From Epsilonproteobacteria bacterium tcs-49 (lineage in GTDB: Bacteria; Campylobacterota; Campylobacteria; Campylobacterales; Sulfurovaceae), in contig LLYS01000006.1 of NCBI GenBank assembly GCA_002049495.1, positions 62,001 to 126,000 on the forward strand: DNA of 64,000 nucleotides. The letters are read 5' to 3'. The notes beneath the pieces were generated by a model. The model made no database searches, was not told the DNA's origin, and saw only the letters and a program-made list of their open reading frames with translations. Position 1 is the stretch's first letter. Every line of letters begins with the position of its first letter. Both the position numbers and the translations under genes were made by a program. This document shows positions 47,908 to 57,386 of the stretch, piece after piece.

Positions 47908-48399
47908 TTAGCGGATCTTCTCCAGTCGGCGTAAGACTCCCTCTAGGCTTTGCGCCACGACGATATGGGCAAACATGAGGTTGTGCGTCAAACCGAAATC
48001 CTCTATCATCATTCCCCCCTTATCGCTGGTACTGTTTGGCTCAAGGTCCAACATCGCTACCGTTTTTTCTTTTAAAGAGCGCGTATCGGCGCTGTGTCCA
48101 TAGACGGGTTTGCCAAGACCTGCGGCAAAGCCCACCTCCCATACGGTGCCGCTGTCGGGTTCGGGGCCTCTGAAGGGATTTAAATTGGCGATGACAAGAT
48201 CGCAGCGTCGGATCATGGCCACATTGGCCTCACGTATCATGCCGGCCAGCTTTTCGGGGGTCTCGCCGCTGAGCTCGTTATCCAGGGGGAACAAACCTTC
48301 GTAACCGTATCTGCGGCAGATCCCTTTGAGCCGTTCGCCCTGCTCCTTCGCATCGGGCAAAAACACGTCCGGTCCCGCCAGATAGATCGTTTTTCTCAT
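47908..48399 (-). CDS. Nucleoside 2-deoxyribosyltransferase family protein
   Basis: A 163-residue protein with the family's N-terminal YLAGPDVFLPDA, the nucleotide-contact DLVIANLNPFRG, and SGTVWEVGFAAGLGKPV, where the Glu is the usual catalytic nucleophile. Members swap bases between deoxyribonucleosides or hydrolyse nucleotides in salvage. AAAGGAGAGGCG precedes the ATG. It is adjacent to a two-component pair on the same strand but need not be linked in function. Confidence 0.88.
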   Translation of the reverse strand: MRKTIYLAGPDVFLPDAKEQGERLKGICRRYGYEGLFPLDNELSGETPEKLAGMIREANVAMIRRCDLVIANLNPFRGPEPDSGTVWEVGFAAGLGKPVYGHSADTRSLKEKTVAMLDLEPNSTSDKGGMMIEDFGLTHNLMFAHIVVAQSLEGVLRRLEKIR

Positions 48400-48409
48400 C
48401 GCCTCTCCT

Positions 48410-49345
48410 TTACAATACTAACCGGGCTTTGGGCAGATGGAGACTAAAAAGCGCCCCTTCGGCGCTGTTGGACGCTTTGATCCTGCCCTTACAGTGATCC
48501 TCCATGATCAGTTTACTCATGTAGAGTCCAAGCCCCGTTCCATCCTTACCCTTTTTGGTTGAAAAGTAGGGATCAAAGATATAATTTAGATGTCGCTCCC
48601 CTATTCCTCCCCCGTTGTCTTCAACCGATAGTACGACTTCCTGCCGCGACTCCTGTAGCGCTACCGTGATCTTTTTCTCTTCGATATTGCGCTCTTCCAG
48701 GATCTCCTCGGCATTTTTCAGCAGGTTTAAAAGCACCTGTTTGATTTCATTTGCGAAGGTCAAGATGACCGGATCCGCATCAAACCGCTTGATCAAAGTG
48801 ATTTTTTTAGCGGCAAATAGCGGTTTGACGATGTCGAGGGTGTCGTCGAGGATCTCTTGCAAACGAACCTCCTCCTCCTGTTTATCGGTTTTGAAAAAGT
48901 TTCTGAAATCGTTGATCGTTTGCGATAAGTGTTTGGCGTATTTGTTGATGAGATCGACCTCCCTAAGCAGCGCCTTCTTATTCTCCTGTTCCATCAGCAG
49001 CTGCAGCTGGATATTGTTTGCCGTTGCGGAGATAGCTGAAAGGGGTTGGCGCCACTGATGGGCAATCATATTAAGCATCTGCCCCATCTGCACCAGTCGT
49101 GAATGCTGTATCGTCTGTTTTGTATAGAGCAGATTTTGTTCGCGCTCTTTTTCTATGGAGCGCTGTAGCTGCAGGTGAAGCCGTTTGAGATAGATTTTTC
49201 TATAAGCGATCAGCAGCAAAACGATAAAGACCCCCAGTACGATCTCAAGGAGAAGCGTTTGCGATCCGCTTAGAAAAAGAACTCCTTCGTGGGCGTAAAG
49301 CGGTCCGCAGAAAAGGAGAGGAAAAACGCTGACGGTACGGATCAT
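48410..49345 (-). CDS. Sensor histidine kinase
   Basis: A 311-residue kinase with an N-terminal signal-like segment, a very short exposed loop and one TM helix (about 29-50), then a coiled coil. HisKA follows with LNMIAHQWRQPLSAISA (phospho-His about 96), then the ATPase domain with LLKNAEEILEE, VEDNGGGIGERH and GKDGTGLGLYMSKLI. It has no visible sensor domain, so it may respond through a partner. Its start overlaps the stop of the response regulator gene by 4 bases, which makes a pair. Confidence 0.9.
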   Translation of the reverse strand: MIRTVSVFPLLFCGPLYAHEGVLFLSGSQTLLLEIVLGVFIVLLLIAYRKIYLKRLHLQLQRSIEKEREQNLLYTKQTIQHSRLVQMGQMLNMIAHQWRQPLSAISATANNIQLQLLMEQENKKALLREVDLINKYAKHLSQTINDFRNFFKTDKQEEEVRLQEILDDTLDIVKPLFAAKKITLIKRFDADPVILTFANEIKQVLLNLLKNAEEILEERNIEEKKITVALQESRQEVVLSVEDNGGGIGERHLNYIFDPYFSTKKGKDGTGLGLYMSKLIMEDHCKGRIKASNSAEGALFSLHLPKARLVL

Positions 49346-50052
49346 GAGGGGCTAAACCTCAGCCGGTACCCCTGCCCGTAAACCGATTCGATAAGCTCAT
49401 TGCCCGTTTTGATCCGAAACCGCGAGATCAGGTTTCGGATACGCTTCGCGCTAAAATCCATTTCGCTGTAGATTTCAAAATCGATCTCCTCTACACTGCA
49501 TATCCGCCCTTTTGAGGAGATCAGATACTCCAAAAGACGTATCTCGTTGGCACTGAGGTGAACCATTTCGCGGTTTTTGAATAAGATGGACCGCTGCGTA
49601 TCCCAGCTGTAATCCTCACTCAAACGGATCAGGTTATCGTCATGGTTCCTGCCGGCGTGAAGGTTCCTTTGGATCTGATCGGCCAACTGCTCCAGGGAGA
49701 AAGGTTTGATGATATAGCCGTTAATACCGCTGTTGAGGCAATCTAAAAGGTATTCGGAGTTATCATACGCGGTTATCATGATTACGGCGGTGGCAGGGTC
49801 GTACGCTTTGACTTTTTTTGCCAGGGTTATGCCGTCGAGTCTGGGCATATTGATATCACTGAAGATAAGATCGTAGGTGGAACTGTAAATATACTCCAAA
49901 CCTTCCGCCCCGTCTTTTGCAACGGTGATATCGTTGAAAAAGTTTTGTAAAAGTTTCAGGGTCTGTTCCCGTGAGTCTTTATTGTCCTCGAGGAAAAGAA
50001 CCTTTTGCGAGCGGGTCTGCTCAATGAGCTCTTTTAAAAAAACAGCGTTCAT
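49342..50052 (-). CDS. OmpR-family response regulator
   Basis: A 236-residue regulator. The receiver has VLFLEDNKDS, phospho-acceptor Asp in DLIFSDINMPRLDG near residue 66, and Lys in GYIIKPFS. The winged helix includes VHLSANEIRLLEYLIS, the recognition segment SAKRIRNLISRFRIK, and ends VYGQGYRL. It is co-transcribed with the kinase downstream. It is divergent from the adhesin-secretion operon, whose upstream region holds tandem repeats of the kind OmpR-family proteins bind, so it may control that operon. Confidence 0.9.
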   Translation of the reverse strand: MNAVFLKELIEQTRSQKVLFLEDNKDSREQTLKLLQNFFNDITVAKDGAEGLEYIYSSTYDLIFSDINMPRLDGITLAKKVKAYDPATAVIMITAYDNSEYLLDCLNSGINGYIIKPFSLEQLADQIQRNLHAGRNHDDNLIRLSEDYSWDTQRSILFKNREMVHLSANEIRLLEYLISSKGRICSVEEIDFEIYSEMDFSAKRIRNLISRFRIKTGNELIESVYGQGYRLRFSPS

Positions 50053-50278
50053 TGTTTATCCTTACTTCTACCGTCATCGTATTGTATTCTATCTTTATAA
50101 ATATTTAAATGAAATCATTTATAGAATAATAGAGGAAAATTGTCTTAAAAGTATATCAAATAATAATAATAATTTTTCTTTAATTATTAAACTGATTCTT
50201 ACAAAATATGCTTTTTTTACTTAATTTGAAAAGTTTAAAGCATTTTTATCTTTTCCCGTATAGCTCCTTGAGCACCTG

Positions 50279-50378
50279 TATGAGACCGTTATGAGACATT
50301 GTGGGAGATTTTTATAAGACTTTGTATGGATACACTTTGTTGCTGAGATTATAAAACAGTAAAAGTAATTTTTATAAT
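50279..50378 (+). promoter_or_regulatory. Tandem direct repeats and -10 box before the adhesin-secretion operon
   Basis: The 362-bp divergent gap (50053-50414) is very A+T rich. Repeats of TATGAGAC or variants start at 50279, 50290, about 50302 (GTGGGAGA), 50313 (TATAAGAC) and 50325 (TATGGATA), roughly every 11-12 bp. This is the spacing of OmpR/PhoB-type sites. A TATAAT at 50373-50378 lies 36 bases before the ATG at 50415. The regulator encoded divergently is an obvious candidate to bind here. Confidence 0.6.
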
Positions 50379-50414
50379 AGGAAGTTATTTTTATGGGAAA
50401 AGGGGTTTATAGGG

Positions 50415-52670
50415 ATGTTACGATTTTTTATTGCGGGGGTGCTGTTATCGGGTGTTCTCGCGGCCGAAGAGGAGACACGACAAAAGGACGTGCGAGACGG
50501 TGTGCGTATCGTCGTAGCCGCTTTTGAACGCAAAACGGATGCGATCAAAGCCGTCGATAGGCTGGATAAGCGCTTGAAAAGCTCCGCCGGGGAAGGTGTT
50601 GTGGTCAAACTGGAACAGGGAAAGCGCAAGCGACTGCTTGTGGAGAATATTCCTTCAAAAGAGGCGGCATCCCGACTTCTGGAGGAGATAAAAGCCGTTT
50701 ATGACAGTGCCTATATAGCCAAACTGCCCCGCAGAACCCCTTTGACTTTGCGTATTCCCGTGGAGAAGGAGTTTGATGAAACCATCGGCCACAAAGAGAT
50801 TTTGCAGGCGCAGTCGCGACAGTACGTCGATACCGTAGCGTTCAAACCCGATTACTCCCTTTGGGATATGGCAGTGGATGTCGTGACCAAAGACCCTGAT
50901 GTGGAGTATCGCCGCTACGAGTACCAGGCTACCGCGGAAGATATCACTATGGCGCAGGCGGAGTTTCGCCCCACCCTTGATGTCCGCGGGGAGATCGGGC
51001 GTTATAACAATGAAACAGACACGACCAAGGAGATATACACCGGTCGGGAAGCCAGCGTTGTTTTGCGCCAAAACCTCTTTAACGGTTTTGGCAGCCAAGC
51101 CCGGGAAGCGCGCGAAATAGCCCGGGCAAAAGCAGCGTTTTACAAATATAAAGAGGTGGCCCAGGATAAGCTTTACCGGGCGATCGAAGCCTATGTGACT
51201 TTGCTGAAATACAGCGAAGTACTCGAAATTGCCAAAAATAACGTTATCGTGCATGAACAGACCCTGCAAAAGATCCAAAACAAGTATGAAGAGGGCTTTA
51301 GTACCCTCAGTCAGGTAGAGCGGGTAAAAGGAAGGCTTGCGCTGGCAAAATCAAACTATATCTCCGAAACCAATAACTATTATGATGCCAAATACAACCT
51401 GCACCGTGCCATCGGCAAACTGGTCGATGCCAAAGATATCACCCTCCCCCGCTTTGACGCAAAGCTGCCGGATACACTGGATGCGGCGATGAAAACGGCT
51501 ATGGAGAACAACCCCTCCGTTGTCGTTGCCCGCTACAATATCCGCTCCGCAAGACAGGCCCATAAATATGCGCAAAAGGAGTTTTACCCTACCCTGGACG
51601 TGGAAGCGGCACAAAGCTGGTATGACAACCGTGACGGTATTACCGGAGACGAAAGAGAATCAAGTGTGCGCTTGATTATGGAGTGGAACCTTTATAACGG
51701 CAATGCCGATGAAGCGGCAAAGCATAAAGAGATGAACAATATTTTAAAAGAGCAGCACCTGAAAAACGCCCTCAAGCGTGAAACCCTCGAGGGGCTGGAG
51801 CTTTCCTGGTCCGCGTATAAGCTTGTTGCAAAGCAGCTGGAGGAGCAAAAACGCTACCGGGATTTGACCGAGCGAACCCTACTGGCGTATGAAGAGGAGT
51901 TTGAACTGGGCAGACGCACCCTGCTGGATCTGTTGGATGCGCAGGATGAGTTGAACAATATCAAGATTCAGGTGTTGTACTCCCGTTACAATCTGCTTTT
52001 TGCCAAATATCGGGTCTTGGACGCTATGGGCTTGCTGCTTGAACACTTCGGTATCAATTTTGAGCAAAACTATATCCGTGAACCCTACCCCGAAACCGAA
52101 CCCGACTACGATCTGGATACCCGGCGAAACTCTATGGATCAGTGTGATAATGCGGATTACCTGCAGGGGGGAGAAAACGGCTGCGCGACGGACAACAGGG
52201 TCACCCTCGTCGAGGTAGAGTATGAATCGGTAACAACCGAAGAGAACAAACTCAGTGCTCAGGAAGTCGAAACGCTCTGGGGTGCGGACGTTCCCCCTGA
52301 AAGTACGCCTGAACAAACGGTCGGGGAAGTGTATGAGTTCCAGCTGCACTTTGCCCTGGATTCCGCACAGCTCAACGCGCAGGCATACAGGGATATCCAA
52401 GCCTTTTACGAGCACCTTCAAAATAGCGGTAATATCTATAAAAAGATCGAAATTGCCGGACATACCGATTATCTGGGCAACGCTTCGTACAACCAAAAGC
52501 TTTCCCAGCGGCGTGCCAAAGCCGTTTACGACCGGCTTATAGAGCTGGGCGCAGACCCCGAGCTTCTAGAGTACAGGGGGTACGGCGAAGCCAAACCCGT
52601 CGCGGATAACGCTACCCCCGACGGGCGGGCAAAAAACCGGCGCATCGAAGCGGTGCTGTATAAACGATAG
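50415..52670 (+). CDS. SPOR-TolC-OmpA fusion, type I secretion outer-membrane protein
   Basis: A 751-residue outer-membrane protein. A signal peptide (1-17) is followed by a SPOR-like domain (about 28-100: VRIVVAAFERKTDAIKAVDR, then KRLLVENIPSKEAASRLLEE). The two TolC/OEP repeats follow (about 150-560; typical AIEAYVTLLKYSEVLEIA and ALKRETLEGLELSWSAYK), then an acidic linker. The C-terminal OmpA peptidoglycan-binding domain (about 635-751) contains IEIAGHTDYLGNASYNQKLS and RRAKAVYDRL. It would form the outer-membrane channel that exports and holds the giant adhesin at 59352, anchored to the cell wall by the OmpA part. TolC-OmpA fusions occur with such systems; the added SPOR-like part is less usual. 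Confidence 0.88.
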   Translation: MLRFFIAGVLLSGVLAAEEETRQKDVRDGVRIVVAAFERKTDAIKAVDRLDKRLKSSAGEGVVVKLEQGKRKRLLVENIPSKEAASRLLEEIKAVYDSAYIAKLPRRTPLTLRIPVEKEFDETIGHKEILQAQSRQYVDTVAFKPDYSLWDMAVDVVTKDPDVEYRRYEYQATAEDITMAQAEFRPTLDVRGEIGRYNNETDTTKEIYTGREASVVLRQNLFNGFGSQAREAREIARAKAAFYKYKEVAQDKLYRAIEAYVTLLKYSEVLEIAKNNVIVHEQTLQKIQNKYEEGFSTLSQVERVKGRLALAKSNYISETNNYYDAKYNLHRAIGKLVDAKDITLPRFDAKLPDTLDAAMKTAMENNPSVVVARYNIRSARQAHKYAQKEFYPTLDVEAAQSWYDNRDGITGDERESSVRLIMEWNLYNGNADEAAKHKEMNNILKEQHLKNALKRETLEGLELSWSAYKLVAKQLEEQKRYRDLTERTLLAYEEEFELGRRTLLDLLDAQDELNNIKIQVLYSRYNLLFAKYRVLDAMGLLLEHFGINFEQNYIREPYPETEPDYDLDTRRNSMDQCDNADYLQGGENGCATDNRVTLVEVEYESVTTEENKLSAQEVETLWGADVPPESTPEQTVGEVYEFQLHFALDSAQLNAQAYRDIQAFYEHLQNSGNIYKKIEIAGHTDYLGNASYNQKLSQRRAKAVYDRLIELGADPELLEYRGYGEAKPVADNATPDGRAKNRRIEAVLYKR

Positions 52671-52723
52671 GGATACGGCATCATACAGCAAATTAAAAAC
52701 GGCACAAAAAAAGGCAAAAACAG

Positions 52724-53341
52724 ATGAGACGGGTTGTATTTATAGCGGCTGTTTTGATTGTCAGCGCCCTTGCACAGGAGTTGTACAACCAGCAGCTGCT
52801 ACAAAAGATCGACAAGAAGTACGGGCAGTATGCAAAAAAACGCTTCGAGCTGCTGATAGAAACGATGGAGGGGTTGCGGGACAAGCCCGAAATGCAAAAA
52901 CTGCAAAAGATCAATGCGTTTTTCAACGAATCGCAGTACGAGACGGATAAAAAGATTTATAAACAGAAAGATTACTGGGCTACGCCTTTTGAGTTTTTGG
53001 GCAACGACAAAGGTGACAGCGAAGATTTTGTTTTTGCTAAATACTTTACCCTCAAAGAGTTGGGAGTCAACCCCCGAAAACTTTTTTTTACCTACGTCAA
53101 ATCCAAAAAGTTAAAAGCGGCGTATATGGTACTGGTGTATTACAAAAGCAAAAAATCGATGCCCTATATTTTGGACTCACTGAATTTTAAAGTGCTTCCG
53201 GCAAACAAGCGGGCGGATCTGGTACCGGTATACAGTTTTAACGCCGCTTCCATAGACAAAGGCGGCAAAAGTGCCGGAGCGGCGCAGCAGAGTTTGAAAT
53301 TCAAAACATTATTACAAGCAGTGAAGAAGGAGAGATTATGA
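52724..53341 (+). CDS. lapG: LapG-like transglutaminase-type protease homologue, catalytic Cys and His replaced
   Basis: A 205-residue periplasmic protein of the BTLCP/LapG family, with a signal peptide (1-17). LapG normally cuts LapA-type adhesins from the cell surface. The fold motifs are clear: KDYWATPFEFLG, GDSEDFVFAKYFTLKELG, FFTYVKS, AAYMVLVYY, ILDSL and ADLVPVYSFN. In active LapG these read GDCEDY, AHMVL and LDNL. Here the Cys is Ser99 (AGC, 53018-53020) and the His is Tyr134 (TAT, 53123-53125); only Asp151 of the triad remains. The acidic calcium ligands next to residue 99 are kept. The protein should fold and bind its partners but not cleave. It overlaps lapD by 4 bases. Confidence 0.9.
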   Translation: MRRVVFIAAVLIVSALAQELYNQQLLQKIDKKYGQYAKKRFELLIETMEGLRDKPEMQKLQKINAFFNESQYETDKKIYKQKDYWATPFEFLGNDKGDSEDFVFAKYFTLKELGVNPRKLFFTYVKSKKLKAAYMVLVYYKSKKSMPYILDSLNFKVLPANKRADLVPVYSFNAASIDKGGKSAGAAQQSLKFKTLLQAVKKERL

Positions 53342-55257
53342 GCTTATACAAACAGATTGCGGGGATGATGACCCTGTTTATCGTTATCGTTATGGGATCG
53401 GTATTGTGGGTGAACTTCAGCTCAAGCAAGGAGTTCATACAAAAGCAGCTGTTCAACAACTCCATCGATACGGCCAACTCCCTGGGGTTGACCATACAAA
53501 ATTCCGGGACCATCGAGGATACGGCGACGATCGACGCCATGATCTCGGCGGTTTTTGACAACGGTTTTTATGATAAAATCCTGCTTGTCGATACCGATAA
53601 CAACCCCATCGTCAGTAAAAGTCTCGATGAAGCGAAAACCAAAGCCCCCCGCTGGTTCGTCGAACTTGTGGATATCTCGTTCCTTCCCGCCAAGGCCGAA
53701 ATCATGAACGGCTGGAGTATGTACGGCAAGCTCTACGTGCGTAGCGACAAAACCCACGCATACGACAAGATGTGGGAAAGTTTCCTTTCTCTGCTCAAAC
53801 TCTTCTCCCTTATCACCGCGGTTTTACTGGTGACGCTGTACCTGTTTTTGCGTTTTCTGCTCCGTCCTCTGGCACAGTTGAATAAACAAGCCCGGGCCGT
53901 AGACAACAATGAGTTTATGATCGTTGAAAGCACGCCTTCGACCACCGAGTTTAAAAACGTGGTCAACTCCATGAACAAGGTGGTGCGAAAGCTTGAAACG
54001 ATCTTTAACAAAGAGGCACAAACCCTGCGGAAATATCATGAGTTACTCTATAAAGATCCCGATACGAAGTTGGGAAACCGCAACTACTTCAATATGCAGC
54101 TAAAATCCTTTATCCGTTCCCGGGGGGAACTCTCCATAGGGACGGTATGGATGATGGAGTTTGACCATTACGATCTCTTGAAAAAGAATGTAGGATTCCA
54201 AAAGGTTTCGACTCTCGTAGAAAGCCTTGTCGAAACCGTTGAACAGATATTTAAGGATTACGATGACAGGTTGCTGTGCAGAATCAACAGCGGTACCTTT
54301 ATGCTGATTCTTCCCGGCAGTGATCTTGAAGCGTTGGAAGACAGTGCCGAAAAACTTTATACGGACTTTCAGAAAAAAGCCCTTGAAATCGGTGTGGGAA
54401 AAGAAAACGGTATGCACTTTGCCGTAGCCCTTACCCCCTACTCGCACAACAGTACCATCCGCGATATTTTGACAAAGAGCGACTTCGCCCTGGCCCACGC
54501 CCATAACCAAACTCAGATAAAAATCTATGCCAACCAGGAGGAGTCCCGCCGAAAGCCGTTGACGAAGGAGGAGTGGGTACAGACTCTGGAAAATACCTTT
54601 GAACACGATACGTTGCAGTTACAGCCAAATCCCGTTACGGAGCTTGACGGGTCGGTACATATGCAGGAGTTTACCCCCGTCGTCATCGGCCTTGAAGGTG
54701 AAGAGCACATCCCCGGAGAGTACAGACCCGTTATCAAAAGTCTGGGCTGGATCAAGCGTTTCCAACAGTACCTGATCCGAAAGCTTTTAGACCGCAGCGA
54801 TGCGGGCAGCTCCATCGTGGCTTTAAATGCGGAGTTACTGGAGGATCGCGGCTTTATCAAATGGATTAAAGAAACCCTGCCCCGCCATCCGGACAAGCGG
54901 CTGTATTTTGAGTTTTCCGCCCAGGCCGCCAGCCTCAATGCCGTCCATATCAAAGATTTTAACAATCTGCTTTTAGATACGGTACACGGCATCGGTTTGG
55001 ACGGGTTTTCCCTAGAAAGCAGTGACCTGGAGTATCTCAAACAGATCCAACCCTCCTATATCAAGATTGAGCGGGATTATCTTCTGGGCGAGCAGGAGGG
55101 ATCGGAACTTACGGTAAATACCCTGCGCAATATCACCTCCAGTATCGGAACGCGGATAATCGTGAAAAATATTTGCGACGGCGGGGATCTGGAGCGGTTA
55201 AAAGAGTTTGGAATAACCCTCTATCAAAGCGGTACCAACGAGCAATGTCGCATTTAA
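53338..55257 (+). CDS. lapD: LapD-like c-di-GMP receptor (HAMP-GGDEF-EAL, degenerate)
   Basis: A 639-residue inner-membrane receptor. TM1 (about 6-26), a periplasmic LapD_MoxY-type domain with AEIMNGWSMYGKLYV, TM2 (about 150-175), HAMP, and degenerate GGDEF (RINSGTF) and EAL domains. The EAL signature and the DDFGTG motif are absent (LDGFSLESSDLEYL), as expected of a c-di-GMP binding protein rather than an enzyme. Trp126 in NGWSM corresponds to the Trp125 that LapD uses to hold LapG. At high c-di-GMP LapD sequesters LapG; here its partner looks inactive. The end overlaps the ABC exporter gene. Confidence 0.9.
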   Translation: MSLYKQIAGMMTLFIVIVMGSVLWVNFSSSKEFIQKQLFNNSIDTANSLGLTIQNSGTIEDTATIDAMISAVFDNGFYDKILLVDTDNNPIVSKSLDEAKTKAPRWFVELVDISFLPAKAEIMNGWSMYGKLYVRSDKTHAYDKMWESFLSLLKLFSLITAVLLVTLYLFLRFLLRPLAQLNKQARAVDNNEFMIVESTPSTTEFKNVVNSMNKVVRKLETIFNKEAQTLRKYHELLYKDPDTKLGNRNYFNMQLKSFIRSRGELSIGTVWMMEFDHYDLLKKNVGFQKVSTLVESLVETVEQIFKDYDDRLLCRINSGTFMLILPGSDLEALEDSAEKLYTDFQKKALEIGVGKENGMHFAVALTPYSHNSTIRDILTKSDFALAHAHNQTQIKIYANQEESRRKPLTKEEWVQTLENTFEHDTLQLQPNPVTELDGSVHMQEFTPVVIGLEGEEHIPGEYRPVIKSLGWIKRFQQYLIRKLLDRSDAGSSIVALNAELLEDRGFIKWIKETLPRHPDKRLYFEFSAQAASLNAVHIKDFNNLLLDTVHGIGLDGFSLESSDLEYLKQIQPSYIKIERDYLLGEQEGSELTVNTLRNITSSIGTRIIVKNICDGGDLERLKEFGITLYQSGTNEQCRI

Positions 55258-57386
55258 CGCTTTCGGATTCTTTGCTTGAGTCCCTGCTTCTGTTTGCCAA
55301 GCTTTACCATAAACCGGTAAGCAAGCAGGCACTTTTGGACGGTTTGCCGGTGCAGCAGCGCTCCGGCGTGGATCTGCTGTCCGTTTCACAGGGGGAAACC
55401 CTGTTTGAATATATAGCGCGAAAAGCGGGCTTTAAATCCAAACTGTATGAAAAAGGGTTTCAAAAATTAAACGCTTTGCACCTACCCTGTATCCTGATCC
55501 TTCAAGACGGGAACAGCTGCATCCTCGAAGAGCTCGACCCCCAAAAGCAAGAAGCCAAAATCATTTTGCCCGAACTTCCCGATACGCAGGAACTCGTTAC
55601 CTATGATAAGCTTGAAAAACTTTACTCGGGCAAACTTTTTTTGCTGAAAAAAAGCTACCGCTTCAAAGGGGTGCATTCGGAGCTGCTGAAGGAGCGGTTC
55701 GACCACTGGTTGTGGGATACTTTGAAAAAAAACAGATCGATCTACAAAGATGTCGTTCTTACTTCCATCTTGATCAACCTGTTTGTTTTGGCCAGTCCGC
55801 TGTTTGTAATGAACGTCTATGACAGGGTCGTTCCCAATTTTGCCGTGGAGTCTTTGTGGGCACTGAGTATCGGCGTAGTGATTATTTTCGTCCTCGATGC
55901 GGTGTTGAAATTTCTGCGCACCTACTTTCTGGAAACCGCCGCGAAAAAAACGGATGTGATCATCTCCTCGAGTCTGTTTGAAAAGATCATGGGAACGAAA
56001 CTTTCGCACAGGCCCGGATCGGTGGGTTCTTTCGCCCACACGATCAAAGATTTCGACCTGATCAAAAACTTTTTATCCGCTTCGACGGTAGCTGTTTTGG
56101 TGGATCTTCCCTTTGTCGTGATCTTTTTAAGCGTCATCACTTATCTTAGCGGAGTGGTGGTTTTGATTCCGCTGGCGGTGATCGCCGCCGTTATAACCTT
56201 TGCCCTGATCATAAAAAAACCGCTGCACGGCAGTATCGAAGAGGCTAATGAATCCATAGCGCAAAAAAACGGTATTTTGATCGAAAGTTTAAACGCCCTT
56301 GAAACGATCAAGAGTCTCGGAGTTTCGGGGCATGCCCGCTGGAAATGGGAGGAAGCTACCGGAGATATCGCGCATAAAGGCTTAAAAACAAAGATGCTCT
56401 CCGCTTCCGTAACCAGTTTTACTTCCTTTATGATGCAGCTGAATACGGTTTTGATTATCATCGTAGGCGTATATCAAATCCATGACGCCAAATTAAGCTT
56501 GGGGGGATTGATCGCTGCGGTGATCCTCTCATCCAGAGCGATCGCTCCCATGGGACAGCTCGCTTCGCTGATCTCCTCCTTTGAACAGACAAAGCACGCC
56601 TTTTCCATGCTGGACAACATCTTTGATCTGCCCGACGAGCGGCCGCCCCAAAAGGATTTGATCCATAAGAACGATTTTAGCGGAGCCCTGGAGTGCAAGG
56701 ATCTGCATTTTTCCTATGATGAGGAGAAAACGATTTTAAACGGAGTCTCTCTATCGGTACGACCCGGTGAGAAGATAGCGATTTTGGGCAAGATGGGCTC
56801 GGGAAAATCTACGCTGTTGAAACTGATCATGAAGCTTTTTGAAGCTCCCAAGGGGGAGCTGCTGCTTGATGGGGTGGATATCAAACAGATCGAACCCGCC
56901 GACATACGTACTAATATTTCCTACATCTCCCAGGAAGCGATGCTGTTTAACGGCACCTTGAAAGAAAACATCCTTTACAAATCCCCCTATGCCGGTGACA
57001 AAGCACTTATCAACGCCCTGCGGGTTTCACAGCTGCTTGATTTCGTCAACTCGCACCCCAAGGGGATGGATATGGTTATCGGCGAACGGGGAGATACCCT
57101 TTCGGGAGGACAGCGTAAAGCGGTCTCTATCGCCCGCTCCTTGGTGGGAGATTTTTCTTTGCTGCTTATGGATGAACCTACGGATAATATGGATATACAG
57201 ACCGAAAACGCTTTAAAGCGGCAGCTTGGAAGTTTGCTTGAGGACAAAACCCTGCTGCTGGTAACCCATAAAACCTCCATGCTCGATCTGGTAGATCGCG
57301 TTATCGTTATGGACCGCGGGCGTATCGTTCTGGATGGTCCCAAGCGGGAAGTACTGGAAAAGCTGGGAGGCGGCGATGGCAGATAA
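55245..57386 (+). CDS. Type I secretion ABC exporter, LapB/LssB-like
   Basis: A 713-residue exporter. The N-terminal 130 residues are a C39-like domain (SLLLFAKLYHKPVSKQALLD) with no catalytic Cys-His pair, as in adhesin exporters. The membrane domain (about 150-440) follows, then the ATPase with Walker A LGKMGSGKSTLLK near residue 513, signature LSGGQRKAVSIARSL, Walker B LLLMDEPTDNMD and H-loop LVTHKT. I choose the ATG at 55245, inside the end of lapD, because the family starts there. It pairs with the HlyD protein that follows and the TolC fusion upstream. Confidence 0.93.
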   Translation: MSHLTLSDSLLESLLLFAKLYHKPVSKQALLDGLPVQQRSGVDLLSVSQGETLFEYIARKAGFKSKLYEKGFQKLNALHLPCILILQDGNSCILEELDPQKQEAKIILPELPDTQELVTYDKLEKLYSGKLFLLKKSYRFKGVHSELLKERFDHWLWDTLKKNRSIYKDVVLTSILINLFVLASPLFVMNVYDRVVPNFAVESLWALSIGVVIIFVLDAVLKFLRTYFLETAAKKTDVIISSSLFEKIMGTKLSHRPGSVGSFAHTIKDFDLIKNFLSASTVAVLVDLPFVVIFLSVITYLSGVVVLIPLAVIAAVITFALIIKKPLHGSIEEANESIAQKNGILIESLNALETIKSLGVSGHARWKWEEATGDIAHKGLKTKMLSASVTSFTSFMMQLNTVLIIIVGVYQIHDAKLSLGGLIAAVILSSRAIAPMGQLASLISSFEQTKHAFSMLDNIFDLPDERPPQKDLIHKNDFSGALECKDLHFSYDEEKTILNGVSLSVRPGEKIAILGKMGSGKSTLLKLIMKLFEAPKGELLLDGVDIKQIEPADIRTNISYISQEAMLFNGTLKENILYKSPYAGDKALINALRVSQLLDFVNSHPKGMDMVIGERGDTLSGGQRKAVSIARSLVGDFSLLLMDEPTDNMDIQTENALKRQLGSLLEDKTLLLVTHKTSMLDLVDRVIVMDRGRIVLDGPKREVLEKLGGGDGR

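Noticed and set aside
50160-50173. AAT trinucleotide repeat as a phase-variable element
   Set aside because: Only about five units in a very A+T-rich gap, not within a gene or between promoter boxes; no evidence of function.
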